Assembly (NCBI GenBank): GCA_004213025.1
Contig: SHBC01000010.1
Location: forward strand, 1-22,152
Direction: 5' to 3'
Origin: SAR116 cluster bacterium
Lineage (GTDB): Bacteria > Pseudomonadota > Alphaproteobacteria > Puniceispirillales > Puniceispirillaceae
DNA length: 22,152 bases
The notes under the pieces were generated by a model that ran no database searches, was not told the origin of the DNA, and saw only the letters and a program-made list of their open reading frames with translations. A program made the translations under genes and the position numbers. Positions 16,629 to 22,152 of this stretch are shown here, one piece after another (the first letter of the stretch is position 1; the number at the start of each line of letters is the position of its first letter).

Positions 16629-17516
16629 TTATCCGAGTTTGCCGGCAAGGGCCACCAGATCCGCAAAGGCAAGCCGCTTTTGCGCTGGCGAGCGGGTCAG
16701 ATAGGCGGGATGCAGGGTTGCCAGAGTCGGCCGCGCGGTGCCGTCGCCATAGTCGATTTCATGCCAGCGGCCGCGCAATTTCAGGATGCCACCGCCTGGC
16801 GGCAGCATCGTCTTTGCCGTGACCCCGCCAAGAAGAAGGATCATCTCGGGCGCGGCAAGCTGCACATGGCGATACAGAAAGGGAAGCAGCAGCGCCATTT
16901 CCTCGGCCGTTGGCGTGCGGTTGCCGGGCGGGCGCCACGGGATCAGCGGTACGATATAGATATCGGCGCGGGACAGGCCGATCGAGGCCAGCATCCGGTC
17001 AAGAAGCTGGCCATCCGAACCGACAAGCGGCAGGCCGACCCGGTCCTCGTCACGCCCCGGCACATCGCCGATCACCATCAGCCTGGCACCGGGATTGCCG
17101 TCAGCGAAGATCAGGTTGCTGGCGGTGTGTTTGAGGGCGCAGCCATCCAGCGCCACCAGCGCATCGCGCAGACCTTCAAGATCGCTGATCCCGGCAAGGG
17201 ATGCTGACAGATCAGGCGTCAGTGCTGGATGCGGCACAGCGTTATCGACCGGCCCGGCGGTTTCTGGCCCAGCAGTTTCCGGCGCCGCGGTTTCAGGGAT
17301 GGCAGAATCTGGCGCCTGGCTGGTCGCCTGACCAGCTTGTGATGTCCCAGCTTGTGATACGCCAGCTTGTGACGTCTTTTCCGACGATGTGAGATCCGAC
17401 ATCGACAGCACCGCATCAGGTGCCGGCATGTCGAGCAGGATCTCATCGATCCCCATGGCGTGCTGCCAGGCAAGCTGTTCGATCAGAGCGCTTCGGTCAT
17501 GCGAATTCGCTACCAT
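16629..17516 (-). CDS. Uracil-DNA glycosylase family protein (family 4-like, alphaproteobacterial type)
   Basis: This 295-residue protein belongs to the family 4/SPO1-polymerase-type uracil-DNA glycosylases, which remove uracil from DNA. Family-like segments are LKHTASNLIFADGNP, RDEDRVGLPLVG, IPWRPPGNRTPT and LHPAYLTRSPAQKRLAF with H269. Several pocket residues differ from what I expect: GDVPG in place of GEAPG (150-154), Leu164 where family members have the uracil-stacking Phe, and Pro190 where the recognition Asn usually sits. Only one Cys (126) is present, so no 4Fe-4S cluster can form. ATG 17516 follows GACGGAAAA. Residues of about 47-95 form a low-complexity linker made from two 15-base repeat arrays. 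It heads the minus-strand run. Confidence 0.85.
   Translation of the reverse strand: MVANSHDRSALIEQLAWQHAMGIDEILLDMPAPDAVLSMSDLTSSEKTSQAGVSQAGTSQAGQATSQAPDSAIPETAAPETAGPETAGPVDNAVPHPALTPDLSASLAGISDLEGLRDALVALDGCALKHTASNLIFADGNPGARLMVIGDVPGRDEDRVGLPLVGSDGQLLDRMLASIGLSRADIYIVPLIPWRPPGNRTPTAEEMALLLPFLYRHVQLAAPEMILLLGGVTAKTMLPPGGGILKLRGRWHEIDYGDGTARPTLATLHPAYLTRSPAQKRLAFADLVALAGKLG
17251..17310. repeat. Degenerate 15-base tandem repeats in the udg linker (PETAG units)
   Basis: Units at 17251-17265 (GGCCCGGCGGTTTCT), 17266-17280 and 17281-17295 share most bases; a more diverged copy follows to 17310. They encode PETA(A/G) units of the linker on the minus strand. Confidence 0.85.
17332..17376. repeat. 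15-base tandem repeat in the udg linker, 3 copies (SQAG units)
   Basis: CCAGCTTGTGATGTC at 17332-17346 is followed by near-identical copies at 17347-17361 and 17362-17376. They encode the SQAGx units between the N-terminal helix and the glycosylase domain. Confidence 0.93.
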
Positions 17517-17588
17517 GCCATTTTCCGTCGAATTCCTGATTATCGGGTTGCGCCAAAAAGGCAACTATTGCGCTGTTCACTGGTACCA

Positions 17589-17594
17589 TATAAC
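17589..17594 (+). promoter_or_regulatory. Candidate -10 element of etfD
   Basis: TATAAC is a good -10 box in the 180-base divergent udg/etfD gap. Upstream ATTGCG (17567-17572, 16-base spacing) is a weak -35. The resulting leader of about 95 bases would contain the three 21-base repeats. Confidence 0.3.
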
Positions 17595-17656
17595 CAGAAA
17601 TCGCGATAACAATGCCAGAAACCGCAATGACAAGGCCAGAAACCGCAATGACAAGG
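17594..17656. repeat. Three 21-base direct repeats in the udg/etfD divergent region
   Basis: Units at 17594-17614, 17615-17635 and 17636-17656. The last two are identical (each starts CCAGAAACCGCAATG) and the first differs at four positions. The 21-base period is two DNA helical turns, so equivalent bases face the same side, as in regulator-binding arrays. A slippage duplication without function is the alternative. Confidence 0.9.
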
Positions 17657-17696
17657 AAAGTCCCGGCAAGGGCCAGAGCCGGGCGGGGGTGCGAAA

Positions 17697-19331
17697 ATGG
17701 AACGTGAAGCAATGGAATTCGATGTCTTGATCGTTGGTGGCGGGCCGTCCGGCCTGTCGGCGGCGATCCGGTTGAAGCAGCTTGCGGCGGAAGCCGGCCG
17801 CGATCTCGAGGTCTGTCTGATCGAAAAGGGCAGCGAGGTGGGCGCGCATATCCTGTCTGGCGCCGTTCTTGAACCGCGCAGCCTGAATGAGCTTCTTCCC
17901 GACTGGCAGGAACGCGGCGCGCCGCTGGACACGCCGGTGACGGCCGACAAATTCATGTTCCTTACCGAAACCGGCGCCATCCGGATGCCAACGCCGCCGC
18001 AGATGAACAATCACGGCAATTACATCATCTCGCTTGGCAATTTCTGCCGCTGGCTTGGCGAGCAGGCCGAGGCAATGGGCGTTGAAATCTATCCCGGTTT
18101 TGCCGCTGCCGAGGTTCTCTATGATGATGCCGGCGCCGTCTGCGGTGTGGCGACGGGGGATATGGGTATCGGCAAGGATGGCGAGCCGACCGACATGTAT
18201 ATGCGCGGCATGGAGCTTCGCGCCAAGCAGACAATCTTCGCCGAGGGGTGCCGCGGTCACCTGACAAAAACGCTGTTTGACAGGTTCGACCTTCGCGAGG
18301 GCAAGGACCCGCAGACCTTCGCCATCGGCATCAAGGAGCTGTGGGACATCGATCCCGAGAAGTCAAAGCCCGGCACGGCCTGGCACTCGGTTGGCTGGCC
18401 ACTTTCCACCGACACCTATGGCGGCTCCTTTCTCTACCATCTGAATGGCAACCAGGTCGCTGTCGGTTATGTTGTCGGACTTGATTATTCGAACCCGCAC
18501 CTGTCACCCTTCGAGGAATTCCAGCGTTTCAAGACGCATCCTGCCGTTCGCGACGTGTTCGAGGGCGGGCGGCGCGTTTCCTATGGCGCCCGGGCATTGA
18601 ATGAGGGTGGTTTCCAGTCGATTCCGAAATTGACCTTTCCCGGCGGTTGCCTTGTCGGCTGCACTGCCGGCTTCCTAAATGTGCCCAAGATCAAGGGGAC
18701 GCACACGGCGATGAAGTCGGGAATGACCGCCGCCGAGGCCATCTTCGAAGCGCTTGACGAGATGCAGCCTGGCCATGAGCCGGCAAGCTATGCCGACAGG
18801 CTGCAGGACAGCTGGCTGTGGACCGAACTCTACAAAGTTCGCAACATCCGTCCGGGCTTTGCCAAGGGGTTGTGGCTTGGTATGGCGAATGCCGCGCTCG
18901 ACACCTACCTGTTCATGGGACGCGCGCCCTGGACGCTGCGCCATCATGCTGACCATACGGCGCTGAAACCGGCGGCGGAGGCACCGAGGATCGATTATCC
19001 GAAGCCGGACGGGGTTGTGAGTTTCGATCGGAACTCATCAGTCTATCTGTCGGGAACGAATCATGAGGAAAACCAGCCGGCGCATCTGACATTGAAGGAC
19101 CCGGACATTCCAGTGGCGCATAATCTGGCGATCTATGACGCGCCAGAGCAGCGATACTGCCCGGCCGGTGTCTATGAAATCGTCCGCGATGATGATGGCA
19201 ATAATGCCCGCCTTCAGATCAACGCGCAGAACTGTGTTCACTGCAAGACTTGCGATATCAAGGACCCGAGCCAAAATATAACATGGGTCACGCCGGAAGG
19301 TGGCGGCGGCCCGAACTATCCGAATATGTAG
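17697..19331 (+). CDS. etfD: Electron transfer flavoprotein-ubiquinone oxidoreductase
   Basis: ETF-QO passes electrons from reduced ETF (from fatty-acid, amino-acid or dimethylglycine dehydrogenases) to ubiquinone at the inner membrane, through FAD and a 4Fe-4S cluster. The 544-residue protein has the FAD-binding GGGPSG (14-19), the [19 protein letters not shown] segment, the [22 protein letters not shown] region, and cluster ligands C488, C513, C516 and C519, with the same 25-3-3 spacing as human ETF-QO. A G-rich ribosome-binding site precedes ATG 17697. No etfA or etfB is in the window. The next gene starts 14 bases after its stop, so it probably heads an operon. Confidence 0.96.
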   Translation: MEREAMEFDVLIVGGGPSGLSAAIRLKQLAAEAGRDLEVCLIEKGSEVGAHILSGAVLEPRSLNELLPDWQERGAPLDTPVTADKFMFLTETGAIRMPTPPQMNNHGNYIISLGNFCRWLGEQAEAMGVEIYPGFAAAEVLYDDAGAVCGVATGDMGIGKDGEPTDMYMRGMELRAKQTIFAEGCRGHLTKTLFDRFDLREGKDPQTFAIGIKELWDIDPEKSKPGTAWHSVGWPLSTDTYGGSFLYHLNGNQVAVGYVVGLDYSNPHLSPFEEFQRFKTHPAVRDVFEGGRRVSYGARALNEGGFQSIPKLTFPGGCLVGCTAGFLNVPKIKGTHTAMKSGMTAAEAIFEALDEMQPGHEPASYADRLQDSWLWTELYKVRNIRPGFAKGLWLGMANAALDTYLFMGRAPWTLRHHADHTALKPAAEAPRIDYPKPDGVVSFDRNSSVYLSGTNHEENQPAHLTLKDPDIPVAHNLAIYDAPEQRYCPAGVYEIVRDDDGNNARLQINAQNCVHCKTCDIKDPSQNITWVTPEGGGGPNYPNM

Positions 19332-19345
19332 GCAGGGGAGGGGTC

Positions 19346-21139
19346 ATGTCTGGCCCGCAGACAGCACCAAACACCGCAGCGCGGTCATTCCGGATGATCG
19401 CCGCAGGATTGCTGGCGAGCCTGGTAACAGCCTGTGGCGGACCGCCCCCGTCCGGCGTAACAACACCGGCCATGACGGCCCCGCCATCCAGCGCAAATAT
19501 CGCCGCCACAACCGCGGCCGATACGGCATCCGATGCCAGCCGCCGGCACGACACTGTCACATCGGCCGGACATTACCTTGCCGCCCGGCAGGCGCTCTAT
19601 TTCAATGATGTCGGGCAATCGGCCACCTTCTTCCTTGAGACACTGGAAGCAGAGGCCGACAGCATCCCGTTGCTGCGCCAGGCTTTCCTGACCCAATATT
19701 ACTATGGTGACATCGAACGTGCGGCGGCGCTTGGCCGGCAGCTGGAGGGCCTCGATGTTGTGGTGCCGCTTGGCGGTGAGCCCGGTACCGCGCTGGCAAT
19801 CAGGAAACGCGACTGGCCAGCGGCGCTTGTCCTTGCCGACAAGATCGCCGAGGATGGCACGTCGCTGGTTCTTGCCGGCATCATCCGGGGATGGAGTCTT
19901 GTCGCCTCAGGCCAGGGTGATGCCGGTATTTCGGCGCTTCTTGAAGCCGGACGCCTCGCCATCGACCAGGATGGGGGCATGCCGCCCTATTTCAGGCTTC
20001 ACGCTGCCTTGATGGCCGAACATCTGGGGCTGACAGCCGAGGCGGAACAACGCGTCACCGGGTTGGAGGGAACGCTGCGCGGGGCGCATCTGATGCTACA
20101 GCTTGCCGCCTTCCACGCACGACGTGGCAATTGGCAGGCTGTCGATAGCATCATCGATACCAGGCTGTCTGGACAGTTCAATCGCCGGCTGGTGCGCGCG
20201 GCACTGCAACGTCAGGCAGACACCACACCCGACCCGCATCGGGTGATCGCCAACGCCGTTGTCGCGATGGCGCTTGACGAGCGTGACAATGAGACGGGTC
20301 AGTCGATCTCGGCGCGGCTGCGCTTCAGCCTGTTCATCGACCCCGATAATGAGTTCACAAGATTGCTGATGGCCCAGCAGATGGCCGATTTCGGTCAGAG
20401 TGATGCTGCGGTCGCCAATCTGGCGCGCATTCCCTCGGACGGGGTGTATGGCCAGCTTGCGCGGCTGACCGAAGCGTCGGTCATCGAGGAGCAGGGCGAT
20501 GCAGAGCGCGCCATCGATACCATGCAACGGGTTGTCGAAATGGATCCGGAGAATGCCGCGCTGCATCAACGACTTGGCGACATTCACCGCCGGAATCAGC
20601 AGTTTCGGCAGTCACGCAATGCCTATATGTCAGCGCTCGACCTTGGCAATGACAGCGGCGGTCTGCACCGCAGCCTCGGTGTGTCACTGGAACGGCTTGG
20701 CGAGACCCGCGCCGCGGAAACGCATCTTCTTCGGGCTATCGAGATTGACCCGTCCGATGCCTATGCGCTGAATTATCTCGGCTACTGGTGGGCGGATGAA
20801 GGCCGCAATCTCGATGAGGCGATTGCGATGATCGAGCGTGCTGTCAGCCAGCGTCCCGATAGCGGGTTTTTTGTCGATTCACTTGGCTGGGTGCATTTCC
20901 GGCTTGGCGATGCGGCGATGGCCGTTGGCTATCTCGAGCGGGCCACCGAGCTTGAACCCTCCGATCCCGAGATCACCGGTCACCTTGGCGATGTCTACTG
21001 GGTCCTGGGACGGCATGATGAGGCCAGGTTCAAATGGCGGCTTGCCCTGTCGCTGAGCACCGACGAGGCCGAGCGGAAAAAGCTGTCAGACAGGCTGGCC
21101 AAGGGCCTGCCCGCATCTGAAATCCCCGGGTCGGACTGA
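19346..21139 (+). CDS. TPR-repeat lipoprotein
   Basis: This 597-residue protein has a short basic N-terminus, a hydrophobic stretch and a lipobox LVTAC with the Cys at residue 30, so it should be a membrane-anchored lipoprotein. A Thr/Ala/Pro-rich linker of about 40 residues follows. The rest is helical and resembles tetratricopeptide repeats, clearest in the C-terminal 200 residues (ALHQRLGDIHRRNQQF, LHRSLGVSLERLGET, YALNYLGYWWADEGRNLDEA, FFVDSLGWVHFRLGDA, ITGHLGDVYWVLGRHDEA). Such proteins act as scaffolds in envelope complexes; the partner is unknown. ATG 19346 follows a strong GGGGAGG site. It sits 14 bases after etfD and 3 bases before ispE. Confidence 0.9.
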   Translation: MSGPQTAPNTAARSFRMIAAGLLASLVTACGGPPPSGVTTPAMTAPPSSANIAATTAADTASDASRRHDTVTSAGHYLAARQALYFNDVGQSATFFLETLEAEADSIPLLRQAFLTQYYYGDIERAAALGRQLEGLDVVVPLGGEPGTALAIRKRDWPAALVLADKIAEDGTSLVLAGIIRGWSLVASGQGDAGISALLEAGRLAIDQDGGMPPYFRLHAALMAEHLGLTAEAEQRVTGLEGTLRGAHLMLQLAAFHARRGNWQAVDSIIDTRLSGQFNRRLVRAALQRQADTTPDPHRVIANAVVAMALDERDNETGQSISARLRFSLFIDPDNEFTRLLMAQQMADFGQSDAAVANLARIPSDGVYGQLARLTEASVIEEQGDAERAIDTMQRVVEMDPENAALHQRLGDIHRRNQQFRQSRNAYMSALDLGNDSGGLHRSLGVSLERLGETRAAETHLLRAIEIDPSDAYALNYLGYWWADEGRNLDEAIAMIERAVSQRPDSGFFVDSLGWVHFRLGDAAMAVGYLERATELEPSDPEITGHLGDVYWVLGRHDEARFKWRLALSLSTDEAERKKLSDRLAKGLPASEIPGSD

Positions 21140-21142
21140 CAT

Positions 21143-22030
21143 ATGACCCCGGCAGCAGGTGGAAGTGAGCGCTTGAGCGCGCCGGCGAAGGTGAATCTCT
21201 GCCTGCAGATCACCGGCCGCCGTGCCGATGGCTACCATTTTCTGGACTCGGTTGTTGTCTTCACCAGTTTTGGCGACAGCCTTGTCGTGCGGCCTGCTGA
21301 AAATGCCAGGGGAACGGACAGTATCGACATCACCGGCCCGTTTGCGTCGGCCATCGCCGGCGAGCCGGAAAATATCTGCCTTCGTGCCATCAGCGGATAT
21401 CGAGAGGCCGGCGGGGTGATCGGCCCGTTGTCGGTGTCTCTGGAGAAACATATTCCGGTCGGCGCCGGACTTGGCGGCGGCTCCAGCAACGCCGCCGCGA
21501 TCCTGCGCTATCTTGACCGGAATGCGACAACCCGGCTTGCGCCTGACGCCCTCGCCGCGCTGGCAATCGATCTTGGTGCCGATGTGCCAGTCTGTCTTGC
21601 CGGCATATGTCTTGCCGGCGCCGCGCAGCATATGACCGGCATCGGCGAGCAGCTTCGCCCCATTGACCCTGCGCCGCGCGGCCATGTCGTGCTGACGCGT
21701 ACCGATGCATCACTGTCCACGGTCGCCGTTTTCAGGGAGTTTGCCGGCCTGCGGGATGGCCTGGATCAGGCAGGTGCGCTGCCGCCACCATCAACCGACC
21801 CACGCCAGATTGTTCAGCGCGGCAATGACCTTGCCGGCGCGGCGGTAAGTCTTTGCCCTGAAATCAGTGACCTTATGGGCGAGCTTGCCAGATGCGAGGG
21901 GGTCGGCGCCATTCAGATGTCGGGAAGCGGGTCGGCATGTTTTGCCCTGTTTCCGGATGCGGGGCTTGCCAGCGCCGGCGCGACGCGGATGACCAAACAG
22001 GGGCGATGGGCGGTTGCAACGGATTTCTGA
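21143..22030 (+). CDS. ispE: 4-diphosphocytidyl-2-C-methyl-D-erythritol kinase
   Basis: IspE phosphorylates CDP-methylerythritol, the fourth step of the MEP isoprenoid pathway. The 295-residue GHMP kinase has APAKVNLCLQITGRRADGYH with K16, the ATP-binding PVGAGLGGGSSNAAA (105-119), catalytic D147 in LGADVPVC, and a third motif IQMSGSGSACFALF. Just after D147 the sequence reads CLAGICLAGAAQHMTGIGE. Without the second CLAG unit the spacing from DVP to GxGE equals that of E. coli IspE, so five residues look inserted by a 15-base duplication. The start lies three bases after the TPR gene stop, with only a weak ribosome-binding site, consistent with coupling. Confidence 0.95.
   Translation: MTPAAGGSERLSAPAKVNLCLQITGRRADGYHFLDSVVVFTSFGDSLVVRPAENARGTDSIDITGPFASAIAGEPENICLRAISGYREAGGVIGPLSVSLEKHIPVGAGLGGGSSNAAAILRYLDRNATTRLAPDALAALAIDLGADVPVCLAGICLAGAAQHMTGIGEQLRPIDPAPRGHVVLTRTDASLSTVAVFREFAGLRDGLDQAGALPPPSTDPRQIVQRGNDLAGAAVSLCPEISDLMGELARCEGVGAIQMSGSGSACFALFPDAGLASAGATRMTKQGRWAVATDF
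21593..21619. repeat. 15-base-period duplication inside ispE
   Basis: TGTCTTGCCGGC occurs at 21593-21604 and again at 21608-21619, a 15-base period that encodes CLAGI then CLAGA next to the catalytic Asp region. Confidence 0.9.
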
Positions 22031-22067
22031 GGTGAATCGCCTGTGGAATCTCACAATCAACTAAATC

Positions 22068-22100
22068 ATCACGCCGGGTGTGATCGGGCTTGATCGCCCG
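22068..22100 (+). terminator. Two adjacent small hairpins after ispE
   Basis: ATCAC/GTGAT (22068-22072 with 22080-22084) is followed at once by CGGGC/GCCCG (22085-22089 with 22096-22100). Only a short TT follows, so as intrinsic terminators they are weak. The loop of the second hairpin holds the putative -35 of the tRNA promoter. Confidence 0.35.
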
Positions 22101-22118
22101 TTCCTAGGTCGCTACATT
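22090..22118 (+). promoter_or_regulatory. Candidate promoter of the tRNA gene
   Basis: TTGATC (22090-22095) and TACATT (22113-22118) are 17 bases apart. The predicted start near 22125 is about ten bases before the tRNA, and the GC-rich segment after the -10 (GCGGCGAC) is the kind of discriminator found at stable-RNA promoters under stringent control. Confidence 0.5.
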
Positions 22119-22134
22119 GCGGCGACTTCACGAC

Positions 22135-22152
22135 TGGGGCGTAGCCAAGTGG
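22135..22152 (+). tRNA. tRNA gene, 5' part only; probably tRNA-Gln
   Basis: The last 18 bases, TGGGGCGTAGCCAAGTGG, read as a 7-base acceptor strand TGGGGCG, then TA, then the D-arm GCCAAGTGG. A T at position 1 with this D-arm is typical of bacterial tRNA-Gln (TGGGG-x-x-TAGCCAAG-x-GG). The anticodon lies beyond the window, so the identity is inferred. Confidence 0.75.

Noticed and set aside
17594..17656. 21-base repeats as a CRISPR array or replication iterons
   Set aside because: The units are directly adjacent without spacers, only three in number, and no cas, rep or dnaA gene is near.
17497..17712. Small minus-strand frame with a hydrophobic heptad repeat (VIAVSG units) that looks like a membrane microprotein
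   Set aside because: The only upstream start is a TTG inside etfD with no ribosome-binding site; the repeat pattern follows from the 21-base DNA repeats, which give seven-residue repeats in any open frame.

Overview
This window is a GC-rich, gene-dense stretch of an alphaproteobacterial chromosome. The best clues are a CcrM-type (GANTC) adenine methyltransferase gene following rnhB, an electron-transfer-flavoprotein:ubiquinone oxidoreductase divergent from an alphaproteobacterial-type uracil-DNA glycosylase, a malate synthase G, and the tail of a TRAP-transporter large permease. The style (TRAP uptake, compact spacing, DUF1800/DUF1501 pair) suits a marine Rhodospirillales- or SAR116-like lineage, but that finer placement is inference.

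Layout, left to right. (1) 1-112: the 3' end of a TRAP dicarboxylate-type permease on the plus strand, meeting head-on a two-gene minus-strand unit of a Nit1/Nit2-type amidohydrolase and an RraA-family protein. (2) 1788-5064: a minus-strand operon DUF1800 -> DUF1501 (Tat-type signal) -> an unrecognised exported protein, joined by ATGA and TGATG overlaps; its leader carries a large dyad with TTGGCAA/TTGCCAA half-sites. (3) 5192-8120: carbohydrate-precursor genes, gmhA on the minus strand and divergent galU-manB/pgm on the plus strand. (4) 8246-12205: plus-strand glcB, apt (overlapping by 11 bases) and a UMF1-type MFS transporter. (5) 12210-17516: a minus-strand run udg -> slt -> moaB -> rnhB -> ccrM. 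(6) 17697-22030: the divergent plus-strand run etfD (ETF-QO) -> TPR lipoprotein -> ispE, followed by a tRNA gene (probably Gln) cut by the window end. No intergenic gap exceeds about 240 bases.

Most genes are housekeeping. What stands out is a recurring layer of short tandem duplications (11, 12, 15 and 21 bases) in at least eight places: a signal-peptide n-region, a lytic transglycosylase leader and signal peptide, a glycosylase linker, intergenic DNA and, most strikingly, a 5-residue duplication beside the active-site Asp of IspE. Other points of interest are a uracil-DNA glycosylase whose uracil-pocket motifs are altered, an RraA-like protein lacking the signature Arg, and the uncharacterised exported third gene of the DUF1800/DUF1501 operon. 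I found no CRISPR array, prophage, insertion sequence or obvious defence system.
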